Positions 20,981 through 31,612 of a stretch of 64,000 bases of DNA are shown here, in pieces (position 1 is the stretch's first letter; each line of letters begins with the position of its first letter). The translations under genes were made by a program, and so were the position numbers. The notes under the pieces were generated by a model that saw nothing but the letters and a program-made list of their open reading frames with translations, did not search any database and was not told the DNA's origin. This stretch comes from Chrysopilus asiliformis (taxonomy: Eukaryota; Arthropoda; Insecta; Diptera; Rhagionidae), in NCBI GenBank assembly GCA_964034945.1, contig OZ035961.1, forward strand, positions 41,754,184-41,818,183. Direction: 5' to 3'.

Positions 20981-21262
20981 AGTTTCTCTTCTCCACTTTT
21001 TTAATCCTGACGTGAAAAGAATACGATCACCAAAATAGCCGCATCCATCGATGTTAACGAAAAATTTGTCTATTTGAGACATTTCCATTTCTTCTAGAAT
21101 ACGTCTCGTATTTAGCCCGTACACTTTTAACAAGGCACGGCCTGATTCGGACACTCCCCAAGCCCTAAAAAGACTTTGAACTTCATTCAACTCTATTTCA
21201 TCCCAAGTTAAAGGCAGCACTATATCGATATTTTCAGTATTCGGTAATTGAAATTAATCCAT
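20981..21262 (-). pseudogene. Transposon-borne SAM-like gene, exon 1 (stop at codon 3)
   Basis: From ATG at 21260-21262 the frame reads Met-Asp-TAA and is then open for 91 codons to a donor ACT|GTAAGG (intron from 20980). The in-frame TAA at 21254-21256 looks like a point mutation, since everything after it is intact. The protein is acidic near its start (TWDEIELNEVQSLF), then has a pattern like a SAM fold: AWGVSESGRALLKVYGLN, ILEEMEMSQID, a GYFGDRILF turn-and-helix, and a final LKKWRRE helix. That assignment is by eye. A TATAAAA sits at about 21353-21362, 95 bases upstream of the ATG. With exon 2 (20830-20928) it gives a 126-codon frame. The function is unknown; it could be a DNA-binding or multimerising accessory protein. 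Confidence 0.55.
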
Positions 21263-21804
21263 TTCGCACAACAAAACTCAAAACATTAAAATTACACCGA
21301 TCTGCGCCCACTCCGCGCGAAATTCTAGAACCAATTGACTTTTACTTACTACGTTTTATATGCATATCACATTGTTTTAAACAGATTACATTTTATTTCA
21401 ATGTGGCAATCATGTTAAAAGTTGAAATTATATGACAGACCCCTTGAAAATCGTATTTTAATCTAACAATGCACATTAATTTAAAGTGAAAACCATTCAA
21501 AATTTTAAATAGATTTTCTTTATGGAAATAAGGTGATATTTCAATAAGAAATCGTCTTAAAAGCTACGTTTTAAGGTGAAATCATGGTAAAATAGGTCAA
21601 TGTGCATATCTTCTTAAAATAATGTGACATTTTTCTCTCAGTGCAGGTGGTAGTCGGAAGGGGCGATGTCTGGAGAATACCGCGGGTGGGGTACGACGTC
21701 CCAATTCATGGTTTCCAGGTAGGTTTTAACGACATTAGCAACATGTGGCCGAGCGTTGTCGTGCTGCAAAATCACTTTGTCATGTTTTTGCTCAAATTGT
21801 GGCA

Positions 21805-21878
21805 GTTTTTCCTTCAATGCTCGGCTCAAACGCATTAATTCCAATTAATGCATTTGAGCCGAGCATTGAAGGAAAAAC
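21805..21878. repeat. Perfect-type palindrome inside mariner relic (36-bp arms)
   Basis: Arms 21805-21840 and 21843-21878 are reverse complements with one mismatch and a 2-bp centre. They share TTTTTCCTTCAATGCTCGG. This marks a fold-back duplication at the internal deletion of the mariner. Confidence 0.9.
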
Positions 21879-22009
21879 AATCATTCGACTTGTCTCAGCA
21901 GCAATTTTTTTCGAATTGATAGCAAAAAGCACAACTTCCCACAAATGACGCTTATTTGGCTCAAATTTCAATATTTTTACCCACAAAAAATGTATTACGC
22001 CGATAAAAA

Positions 22010-22590
22010 TTCACAAATTTAATGATAAGAAGTTGCGGCCAGATGGATAGCTTATAATTTGCGTTTCTAGTCTGACATTTTTGACCAACACTTCTATTGG
22101 AAAACGGTGGTTTTCAATTTGTATACTCAATATGAAAATAAGAAAAGCTACAGACAAAATTTTTATAAAAAAAATCAATTTGTATAGGACAGGGGGAAGG
22201 AGTTGTCCGTTTGGATTTTGATGTACGGAACGGTAATGTAAACTCACATTAATAAACGACGCACCGTTTTCGAGAAAACAGAAAAAAGTATTCAATTTGT
22301 ATCGGAAAGGGGAGAAGAAGTGGCCCAATAGCATTTTGATGCAAAGATAGGTTATGTAAAATCATATTCTAAACTAAAATAGATAAGTTATGTAAAATCA
22401 TATTCTAAACAGATTTTACCTTTATAAATTTTTCAATATGACTTGCCGTTTTCGAGAAAACTGCGAAATACTGTTTCGTTTGTATAGTAGGGAGGTAAGA
22501 ATGGTCCGATTTTGCCCGTTCAGAAACTTATCCTTCATGTTTACAAAAAACGCAACTGTAGAAAAATTCAAGTCTTGTTGCAAAAATTTC
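22010..22590 (+). repeat. Family R repeat copy, partly duplicated
   Basis: Contains ACCGTTTTCGAGAAAA twice, TGGATTTTGATGTACGGAA, and the GTTATGTAAAATCATATTCT module twice in tandem at about 22348-22410, then GGTCCGATTTTGCCCGTTC. Confidence 0.6.
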
Positions 22591-23137
22591 ATAAAAAATC
22601 AAACTCTTTAATTCAATCTAAAAGAAACCACTCGGCATCACATATGTATAACTCGACCAAATAATTAGACACATCCACAGGAAAGAATTTAAACGTACAG
22701 TTCACATCGGATTAATCAGCAGTGATTTTTTAGGGCTTGAAAATATAGCAAACATAATAACCCAATATAATTTACCTACATCTATAATACCATAAAACAT
22801 TAGGGTTCTTCGAACTTTTCTCAAGCTAAATTACATAGAAGAAAGAATGAAAAATGAAAATTGGGGGACAACGAAGGGCATTATTATAGCATGTTCTTAC
22901 AGATAACTTGGTATAAAGTGGAATGAATGCCGAATATTAAGTACATTTATACGTGCGATTTTTGAGGTTATGTTTATACTTTATTTTGTTGTTAAGTGCC
23001 ACGTACTACACAATATTAATCCAGAAACTGGTAAAACTGGGAATATCGCACGGAGACCGACCAAATAACAACCATCCAGCCAGCCAGCCAGCCAGCCAAA
23101 GCTAACCAAACAGCATACGAGGGTCGTAAAGAAAATT
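22591..23137. other. Intronic stretch with (CCAG)n
   Basis: No gene or transposon is seen. A short (CCAG)n run lies at about 23077-23097. Confidence 0.4.
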
Positions 23138-23761
23138 ATGACGGACTGCCTGGTAATCTATCTTCTATATCATCTTGCTTGGAACGCACCAGCTCGAGCA
23201 CAAAGATATTATATATCCTTTAGTCCGGGCCAGAGAAAACACTGCCACACTGTAACGCTATCGTATTTGCTTGGGGCTCCTGATGATAGCTGTTTGATTC
23301 GGTTGTGTTGTGTATACGATCGACCGGCAAATGAAGGCGATAGCGTAGCGTATACCTACATTCAGCCAACGAGCACAAAATATAATGCGAATGGAAGAGT
23401 TATAAAACCAGAGCATGAGAATACCTTCGAGATGAGTTTTAGAAGAACAAAACTATACATCCTGTATAATATCCTGTCCCTAATGTACATCCCTCATCAT
23501 ACACGCATTTTCATTCATTCTCATCCCATTCCAAAGAGCTTTCCCATCACTCCGTTTAACCTTTTTTTTTCATTCATATGTACCTACACGATACAATATA
23601 ATGCCCTCAATGCGGGTGAGTATCAAGGAGTAGAACGGGTACTGGAACATTATCCGAGACCCGATTCTAATCCTGTTGGTCCTGGTTTCGGTTCTATATT
23701 CCAATGTTTTCATTCTAATGGTTCGAGTAAGATGCGAATGAGTCGGTTGGCTCCTGAGTAA
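23138..23761 (+). CDS. Long open frame, hypothetical 207 aa
   Basis: From a true ATG (context AAAATTATGA) the plus strand is open for 207 codons, about twice the length of the next longest non-transposon frame in this AT-rich window. The predicted protein has no recognisable domain. Its start is hydrophobic (CLVIYLLYHLAW), which could pass for a signal peptide. A second hydrophobic stretch lies near residues 135-150 (TPFNLFFSFICTYTIQY). His, Tyr and Ser are frequent, and the composition does not look like a conserved protein. It lies in single-copy sequence within intron 1 of the SAM gene, on the opposite strand. It may be a chance opening, a non-coding transcript or a lineage-specific gene. 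Confidence 0.2.
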   Translation: MTDCLVIYLLYHLAWNAPARAQRYYISFSPGQRKHCHTVTLSYLLGAPDDSCLIRLCCVYDRPANEGDSVAYTYIQPTSTKYNANGRVIKPEHENTFEMSFRRTKLYILYNILSLMYIPHHTRIFIHSHPIPKSFPITPFNLFFSFICTYTIQYNALNAGEYQGVERVLEHYPRPDSNPVGPGFGSIFQCFHSNGSSKMRMSRLAPE

Positions 23762-25728
23762 AAGTGCGATGTGTTATGAATCCTTAAGTATCTGCGTCAT
23801 TATATGAACTGTATGTATTTTTAGCCATGAAGATAGCATAGGTCCCACCTATAATATTTCGGGTATCCTTGAGTGTATCTTTAAACGTATTTATATGAAA
23901 TATGTGCGTGCTAATGAATAAATGGATGATAATGTATTTCTTTCGACCCATATACCATATCATTTTGCCTCGCCATATCAACTGAATCCTCGAATAGTGC
24001 TCCAAAATTTATATGTATACGTCTATGGTATTACTCGTTTTTGTACTAGCACGGAGATGACAAAAATGAATAACACCACCGAATAAAAGTCAGCCAGATA
24101 TAAAATCTTCTCATTTTTCGGTGGTAGAACCGCAGCAATGTTGACTATTACCACCTTGGTGACTTCGTCCATCCCTCATTCCACCACAACGTCAACACCC
24201 TCGTCGTTTTTTGATTGCACAGTGCAAGTTTCCCGAAAGCCAGCCAAAAGTGCTACACTCAGCTATATTGTACCTCATTTTTACTACAATCAATAATGGC
24301 TCCTACATACACTGTGTGTGGCTACCATGTGAAGTCTTCTACTTAGACTTATCCCCATGACTTTCTACACGTACTCCATTGACTCGAACAGGGAATAGAA
24401 GGGGAAACGTCTGGTTAGGCTTTCAACCCCAAACCCAACCAAAGCTTAAGAGGAATTTGTTTATGTATTTTTATAGCTACTCGTATGTCATCATGTTATG
24501 CTTTTAACACAGCATTTACCTTCGTTTGATACAGGCGAATTAATGTTCGAATGTATTTAACAGATTCACGTCCTTTATTGTTGCGTATATAAACCTTAAA
24601 CAACTCGTACGCATTGTGATAGATATATTTTTATAAAGATTTTAATGGTTTTGTGCGTGTGTGCATATACTATGAATGCACCATATATAGATATGTACAA
24701 GTAAAAACTTTGTCTAATTACCGGAAGAGATTAACACTTGTATGACTTGAGTGTTCTACAAGCTTTGTTCTCATTGAAATCGCAGACGACAAGTTCGTCT
24801 GGCCTTTTTGTCTGCCCCTTTTTTTCTAAAGAACGCACTGATTTTAGTAGTATATAATATGCTACTCAAATATCAGACATTTTGCATGGATTTTAACCTT
24901 TAATGCTATTGACTTGTCTCAGTTTTTCTTCTATTCAGTACTTGACTAAAATAATGCATGACGGAGATATTAGTTTTCCCTTTTCATGGAAATTCTTCAG
25001 AATGTATATCAAAAAGTGGTGAAAAATCCGGAAAATTTTGTATTGATAATGAAATTTTAGTAGTTCTGCAAAAGGAGTGAACTTTTCAATTGGATTATAG
25101 AATATAATCGGGTGTGTTAGTAGTATGGCTTCAGAGATAAAATTCATAAAATTGCTTTTTCGAAATTTAATACAATTAAAGGTCTTTGCTGTTACTTTAA
25201 ATCAAAAAAATTTATTTTAAAGAAAACCCTTCCATCAGTTACCTTAAGAAAGGTATGGATTTTAAAGGTTGTTTTTCATAAAAATAAATTTGTGGGGGAA
25301 AGCCTTGTCCTTGGACCGATTGTACATCGGTCCGAGCGTCATTAAGGATAGACCGTAACACCTCTGCGAAAACATCCATCTATGAATTTTAGAGTATTTC
25401 TATGCTAGTTTGCTCAACCTGTTTTACCTGAATAGTAACTGTCAATTTTGTTGGACTAGTTTGAGAAATAAGTAAGTTGATTCATCAGTTTTATTGGCTT
25501 TAATTCATTTTCGCATCGATTATTGGATAATTCGGGATTTGGACCATTGTTTTTGCTAGACAAAAAGAAAGGTTCGAATTTAGAGTGATATTTAAATTGA
25601 ACGAATTTTCAAATTCCGACAATTAAGTTTCCTACAATTTTGTCTTTTAATGGAACTCGAGATTTCTATCCGGTATCGAGATAAGCTGATATTTCAAAAA
25701 ATCATTTTTTGCGATTCTCTCGCAAACT
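23762..25728. other. Single-copy intronic stretch
   Basis: Mostly non-repetitive. A perfect hairpin GGACCGAT-TGTAC-ATCGGTCC lies at 25313-25333. No exon with splice context was identified. Confidence 0.4.
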
Positions 25729-25737
25729 AAAGGGTTT

Positions 25738-26098
25738 ACGTCTATTTCATACGCAGGGCAAGTTTTGCCATGCTGCTTGCAGGTCAATCAAAAACAGTGG
25801 GTTTTGATGAGAAAATAAGAATCTCGTTGCCCTGCTGTTTTTAAAATTAATAGTTTTTGAAATGTCGTAAAATAGCTTTTATTTATTTGCCCTGCAATTT
25901 CATATGTTGCTTTTTTTAATGAGATTTTCCTTTTAAATATTGAGGATCGTCATAGTAAGTAAGCTTTAGACTTTTTTTTTAATTTTTCAGTGATTGGTAT
26001 AACAGGGCCTTGATATATTGGGCTGTAAAATCAAATTATTCTGTGTCATGCTGGAATATGAAATGCTCGTCAATTTGCCCTGCGTATGAAATAGACGC
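25738..26098. mobile_element. Mutator-like MITE with perfect 9-bp target duplication
   Basis: AAAGGGTTT occurs directly at 25729-25737 and 26099-26107. The ends are inverted repeats: CGTCTATTTCATACGCAGGG at the left and CCCTGCGTATGAAATAGACG at the right, 23 bp matching after a first-base mismatch. A 9-bp duplication is the Mutator (MULE) signature. The 361-bp element has no coding capacity. Confidence 0.83.
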
Positions 26099-26107
26099 AA
26101 AGGGTTT

Positions 26108-27724
26108 CAGTGGTAAAATGTGTGGGATGAATTTAAAAGAATGATATTTGCAACAATTTTGTATTTCACTGTTATCCGCTATCATTTACAGTTATTGAGA
26201 TATTTTAAATGGGATTTGGAAATTGGAAAAATTGGGACTAACGATATTTCGAAAAAACAAAAAAGCAAGTTAAATAAAATCTTTTAAAACAGGTTTTTAC
26301 CAGTTATTACAGCATATGGATTAGACACTCGCGAAAGAAATTAAATTTTCATTTTCATAATTTACCTTTTTTTATATCCACACTGAATATAAATTTTATA
26401 AAAGACAAAATGTAATATAATTTGACTAGTTACTATAACTTTTCCAAATATTTAAGTGCCAGTAGTGCGAAAAAACTAAGCGCTGGCCATTACTTTTAAT
26501 TTAGGGCACTAAAATAAGGTTTCGCTCCTTGAAATGCCAATGCGCTAACTGATCCCGTCTGTATAAATAGTAATTAAATTTTATGCAAGTGCAAAAATAT
26601 AGACAGTACGCAAACATCAAGTTCTAGTAGATTGTGCAAAGGAAATAGCGCGAAGCTTTTACAGTCGGTAACTATTCGCATGTATTCGCATTTTGCCATT
26701 TGCTGTATTCGCCGTGCATTTCCGACGACGATGGAGCAGTTGGATATTCAAGTAGTTAAGGATAAGCAAATAGAAATAGTAGAAAATATCTGAGCATAAT
26801 CTGCTGAAAGGCATAAACATGAGGATGTATACAAATTTCTGCTAGCATAATACCGTCGTATAAGTTTAGATAAAATGTGTCACAAGACCATGTGTAACCA
26901 TTTCTATTTCAGTTTCCTTCTATTCGCCGCATAGCTAATGTAGACAAAAAATCCATCAGACTTAAAAAGAGAAACTTTAATAGAGGATTTTAAAGACTAT
27001 TCTTAAAACTGTTTGGTTGAGATGCAATTCCTGGCTGTTACTCATAAGTTTTCTTTAAAAGACCCATGCGTCGAATGAGTCTAAACTAGCCTTAAAAAAG
27101 ATAAAAACCACAATAAAAAAAATTATTACTGAAATTTTGTTGACATATTCAAATGTCTGACAAAATATTCAAATATCTCAAACATATTAGGGGTAGTCAC
27201 AAGAAGTATTAAATTGGCTGTTATCGACGTAAAATAATACGAGTTGTAACACTTTTACTTCAAACCGTGAACAGACCTTTTTACAGTAGGTATTACTAAA
27301 ACTGCAAAAAATTGTCACCTTTTTACTCGTATTTTTCGTTTTTTTTTTCACTTTGGTATTATTTTACGATGAGAGCAACCAAGTTAACCTCTTTTGTGAA
27401 TACCCCTATTAAACTTTATAAAAAAAAAGTTCGCAAACCTTATTAAATTTGACTAAGTAGATGAAATCGGAAAAAAACCTAGTGAGCTTTACAATACACT
27501 CATATTTGACAGTTTCGAAAAAAAATTATAAAAAAAAATGTTTAAAAATATGTGATTAGAATCTGTAGTGCCTAGTATGTGATTTTGTTATTAGTGTAAG
27601 CAATATAAGTTATTTCCAAAAACATAATATGGAAAAAGTGAAAAAATATGAGTGAAAATGTGTCTTTTCGATTTTACTCCAACCACGAAAAAGTGCGTTC
27701 ATGGTTCGGAACAAAACTTTATCA
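26108..27724. other. Single-copy intronic stretch
   Basis: Nothing recognised beyond AT-rich sequence and scattered homopolymers. Confidence 0.4.
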
Positions 27725-28479
27725 TCCTATAATATAATACGAAGAATGTCTGTCTGTCTGCCTGCACAAACGATCTCGAAAACCCGCCTAACAATTTTCA
27801 CGAAATTTAGGGGTTAGGGATTTTCGGGGACAAGAAATCGATCTAGATAGGTCTCACCCCTGAGAAAATTCCCCTCCGATACCCCTCGCCTGGTATCTTC
27901 GAATTGGGTGGTCCGATCTTAATGAAACTTTACAGTATTACTAATAGGGCTAGGGGCTTTCGATGTTTTCACTGCAAACCTGAATTTTCCCTCCTCCCGA
28001 TACCCCTCGCCTGGTATCTTCGAATTGGGTGATCCGATCTTAATGAAACTTTACAGTATTACTAAGGGGGCTAGGGGCTTTCGATGTTTTCACTGCAAAC
28101 CTGAATTTTCCTTCCTCCCGATACCCCTCGCCTGGTATCTTCGAATTGGGTGATCCGATCTTAATGAAACTTTACAGTATTACTAAGGGGGCTAGGGGCT
28201 TTCGATTTTTCCCCTACAACCCTGACTTTTCCCTCCCCTCGATACCCCTCACCTGGTGTCTCAAAAGGTTTCAAAAATCGGTGACAGCGATTACTCAATA
28301 ACCACTCAACCGATTTCTATGAAATTTTGTTATCGCGCGTTAGTTTTAGTTCTAGCTTTCTAGGTCGGGAATTTAAAAACTCTGGAAAAGCTCTGTAAAG
28401 ATAATGTGAATTTAGTTTTTCCCCAAAAATCAGCAAAAGTAGGATTTTGAGCTCGCCGAGCATGGCTCGGTCTTCCTGG
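27725..28479 (+). mobile_element. Non-autonomous Helitron with 121-bp tandem units
   Basis: Begins TCCTATAATATAATACGAAG after an A and ends CTGG followed by T (28476-28480). A hairpin GCCGAG-CATG-GCTCGG lies just before the end. TGTC repeats sit near the 5' end as in the 707-1039 Helitron, but the internal sequence is a different family. Confidence 0.75.
27881..28260 (+). repeat. Tandem array, 121 bp x about 3
   Basis: The sequence ACCCCTCGCCTGGTATCTTC recurs at 27881, 28002 and 28123, and in diverged form at 28244. The units share GATCTTAATGAAACTTTACA and GGGGCTTTCGAT. The constant 121-bp period shows duplication within this Helitron. Confidence 0.9.
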
Positions 28480-28608
28480 TACTTTACTATTATTTTACGA
28501 CGATAATAATCCTTTCTGTTAATACCCTTATTGTTTTAAACACGTGTTAAAAATAAATAAATACCTTTGAAGAGCGAATAAAAGTGATAAAATAATATTT
28601 TAGTCACG

Positions 28609-29725
28609 CACGGAAAAACATATAGGAATCGTTCCACCAAAATTGCATGCTCCAGTCCCATATTTATGGGAAAAAACGTCATAGTGGCCAAATATGCGAG
28701 CCATTCCTATAAAAAAATTGTGACTGTTCCCAAATTTTGTAGGACACATTCCAACAAAAAAAATTGTCGTATTCTTTTTTTTTGTGTGATAATTTCCTAA
28801 ATTATGGGAGGGATTACTGTATATGTTAGACATGTTACGACACAAAATTGGGGAACATTTTCTTTTGTAAGGGACTCAATCCTAAAATGAGAGGAATGAA
28901 TCCTATAAAACGTTGTAATGTCTTCATTGATTATTGGATCCTCTTCTATATATCTGTGGCAACAAGTCATAAGTCCTAAGTTGATTTTCATATTAAAAAA
29001 AGATCTGTATTTACTTTAATAGACAGAGCAATTTGGCTTAGCCTAAAAACAGACTTAGGCCCTTATGACTTGTTGCCACAGATATATACGCGACATTCTA
29101 ATTTGAAATTGAATTCGTTCCTATAATTATAGCACCAAGTCCTATCCGAATAGGATTGACTACTTTTCTTTATTGGACTCTGTTCAATCTAAAGAGAACA
29201 GACCAAAATTCGTGTAAAATGCCCTGTAATTAAAAAATTTCTGCGACTCAAGTGTTAGATTGTGATACTAGGTAGACAGGTTCAAACTTTATAAACCATA
29301 AGTTCGCAAACCACATGCGAATTATAATCGAAGACAAAATTTAGCTTAAATTAGCATATTTACTGAATCATTTTTGCATAAGAATGTGGCTCCAATATTT
29401 AGGATTCGTTCTAATTTTTTTTTGTAGGACTGAGTGCTATATAATATTGGCGTCACTTCTAAAAACAATGGGAACGATTCCATTCCATAATATAGCATTG
29501 TTTCCCCTTAGTATAGGAATATCTCCAGTAAAAACTAGAAACGTGTGATACTTTTGTTGGAATATGTCCATTCTTCTCACAGCCTTATGTACATAGTAAT
29601 GATTCCACGGAAACTAGGAGTAGTTCTAATATTTATGGAAGCCTTTACTACAAAATGGTGTAACGGGTCCTATAATTGATTTCCCATATTTTATAGGAAC
29701 GTTTCCTATGCGGATTTTTTTACAG
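28609..29725 (+). mobile_element. 1.1 kb MITE-like element, copy 1
   Basis: Starts CACGGAAAAACATATAGGAA and ends near CCTATGCGGATTTTTTTACAG. The interior is full of short GGAAC/TTCCTATA motifs in both orientations. A sister copy at 33004-34125 matches in the outer 200 and last 430 bp. A palindromic element is nested at 28947-29088. Confidence 0.65.
28947..29088. mobile_element. Small palindromic MITE, 142 bp
   Basis: TATATATCTGTGGCAACAAG and its continuation TCATAAG..CCTAAG are mirrored exactly at 29054-29088, with about 73 bp between. It is absent from the sister copy at 33004-34125, so it is a later insertion. Confidence 0.8.
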
Positions 29726-29933
29726 ATTTTTTTTACTGAACAAGCCATTTACAAATCTGAACGTGTGATTTTTAGACAAGTTCCTTTCCCGACAGGTCGT
29801 TTCTTTGGAGCGAGGATACAATTCTTGTTAGTGAATATTTATATTCAAACCGTGAGTGTCTTTGCAGTTTAAATCTCCACAGTATGAAAATAAACAAACC
29901 AATATGCTTATAATAATTTGTTCCAGGGCTGTG

Positions 29934-30754
29934 GAGTCGTTAGCTCAACCTTCAACTCCGACTCCGGAAGTTTTAGAATGCCCGACTTCGACTTCTGAAA
30001 GCCTAGAAGATCTAACTCAAACTCCGTATTTGAAAGAGCCTAGAGGGTCTAACTCAAACTCCGACTCCTACTCTTTCGGTTAAAAAAATCATTAAATCAC
30101 CTCAAAACCCAAATCAAACATTAGAGCTATTCACTCTTTATCGTAGTTGATCGTAAACTCGTAGAATCGTAGAATCGTAAATAAAATCGTAGTTTTTTGA
30201 CAGTTCTCCATACAAATTTTTTTTCGACGAAAACTACAATCTACCACACCCGAAGGTATGGTAAAATCGTAGTTTTTGTCGTACTTCTAATAAAGTGAGG
30301 TTAAGACATGTTTTGTGACATGTCAACTTGTTGCCAACTCTAAAATGGACATTGGAAAAGCAAGTAAATTAAAGTATTTATATGATTTAGTATAAATTAA
30401 GAGTTAAAAAATGCTTTAAACAATTTAGGTAAAGAAAATAAATAAAAGAGTCAAAAATTTACGACAAAACCCACAACCTCTAGTAAAGCGCTGCTCACGC
30501 TTCGTTGTACTTTTCCATTGTAGATGTACAGTACAATCTACGATTTTACTATCTACGATCAAGAGTGAATTGCCCTATTGTTTTTGGTTGCCAAACATTG
30601 AGTATAGTATTGAGTAGGACTACGAAGTTTAGAATGGCCAATAAAAGTAAAATAACCGACAAATTGAAGTCGACAAATTTTCTCTCTTGTAGAAATTAAC
30701 CGACTTTGACGCCTGAGCCAGCAATTTTGTCCCGACTCCGACTTCACAGCCCTG
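29934..30754. mobile_element. Non-autonomous hAT with perfect 8-bp target duplication
   Basis: Ends CAGGGCTGTGGAGTCG and (reverse) CAGGGCTGTGAAGTCG, each followed by GACTCCGACT-type subterminal repeats. ATTTGTTC is duplicated exactly at 29926-29933 and 30755-30762. CAGGG ends and an 8-bp duplication identify hAT. It is 821 bp including the nested MITE 30124-30575; no transposase is present. Confidence 0.9.
30124..30575 (-). mobile_element. TA-flanked MITE, copy 2 (452 bp), nested in hAT
   Basis: Reverse-complement copy of 16463-16907, flanked by TA at 30122-30123 and 30576-30577. It lies inside the 29934-30754 hAT, so it inserted after that element. Landmarks shared with copy 1 include TCGTTGTACTTTTCCA and CCATACAAATTTTTTTTCGA-type blocks. 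Confidence 0.85.
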
Positions 30755-30762
30755 ATTTGTTC

Positions 30763-31612
30763 CGCAATTGACATATTGGAATTTTGTTTTCTTGCATCTA
30801 ACTCTGTTCGTTTTTTGTCAAACCACTCAATAATGCAATAAAGTACTTCTGTGCGGACACTTTTTAGCTACTAAACCACTTAATATCAAGTTAACCGTTA
30901 CCACTTGACTAAATACTTATATAGTCAGATCCAGCCTTTACTGATTGAGTCAAACTGCCAGAACCACACTACAATCGAAAATTTCAAAAAGAAAAATATT
31001 ATATTTAGTAAAGCTTGTGGCCTATTTTGAGTTCGAGTGTGTCACGCCCCACCTAACGAAACTCGTGACAAAATTTCACCTGTCGGATTTCGGGTCAACG
31101 AAATCGTAAGTTCAAATGGGAACTACAGTTGCTATTTCTCGTGCTATCAAAAATAGTTCAAAGTTATACTTATTTTCCTGAATTCACCGAAATTTCAAAC
31201 AAACCCTCATTTCAGCACAGAACGCTTGACTATTGTTCCTTCATCTACCAAACAACGAGACACAAAAGTATTTAGGTCACTGAAAACATCTAAATCTTAA
31301 AAATAGTGTGAAAAACATAATTTTATGAGGGCACGAAACACACGGCAAATAAAAGCGCCTTTTTCGAAGTCTATGGTAAACACTATGAAAAATACTAAAA
31401 ATCTTGACGTGACCTAAAACTGAATTCAGTTCAAATAACTATAGTTATGCTATGGAGGACATAAAACTGAGTTTTTGGCAGACGTTCAAAAAGCGTTACA
31501 ATATCACCTAACGTACGAGTATTTTCAAACTACATTCAAATTAGCATAAATTTTTCATCGTGCAGAGTAAAGCATTTGGCTATAGTATAAATGATTTTGA
31601 TTGCATACTCAC
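30763..31612. other. Intronic sequence next to SAM exon 1
   Basis: The start of intron 1. AT-rich, single-copy in this window, no element ends recognised. Confidence 0.45.

Larger units (their letters stand above)
20355..21643 (-). mobile_element. Unclassified DNA transposon, 1.29 kb, 2-bp target duplication
   Basis: Ends CACTGAGCGAAAA and, inverted, CACTGAGAGAAAA. CA lies on both sides (20353-20354 and 21644-21645). The host mariner reading frame (DYHL then FRSM) is restored exactly by removing the element and one CA, which fixes both boundaries. AAGGTGAAA or GATCACCT motifs repeat inside both ends. The element carries one two-exon gene on the minus strand. I cannot place it in a superfamily; 2-bp duplications are known for Tc1/mariner (TA) and ISL2EU-like elements. 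Confidence 0.8.
20206..21990 (-). pseudogene. Old mariner (D34D) transposase relic, interrupted twice
   Basis: Read from high to low coordinates: an N-terminal piece around 21985-21870 (HLWEVVLFAINSKKIAAET, the helix-turn-helix region of mariner transposases), then a fold-back and internal deletion. Next is the catalytic C-terminal half, 21844-21646, with HDNARPH and YSPDIAPSDYHL; the two aspartates are separated by 34 residues as in classical mariner. The frame is broken by the 20355-21643 element right after DYHL and resumes at about 20349 with RSM..GLAEQHFRSYGETKN. It is then stopped by two TAG codons and one TGA and ends at the Harbinger MITE. It is long dead. It is a different group from the DD41D copies in this window. 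Confidence 0.82.
15423..31612 (-). other. Intron 1 of the SAM-domain gene (about 16.2 kb)
   Basis: The intron is defined by the GTGAGT donor at 31612 and the TTTTTCAATAG acceptor ending at 15423; both flanking exons are phase 0. It holds many mobile elements: MITEs at 15720-16180 and 16463-16907, an L-family repeat at 18577-19140, the nested mariner region 19733-21990, a MITE with 9-bp target duplications at 25738-26098, a Helitron at 27725-28479, a 1.1 kb MITE at 28609-29725 and a hAT at 29934-30754. No other coding exon on the minus strand was recognised inside it. The joining of exon 1 to exon 2 rests on strand, phase and the lack of alternatives; a cDNA would settle it. Confidence 0.6.
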
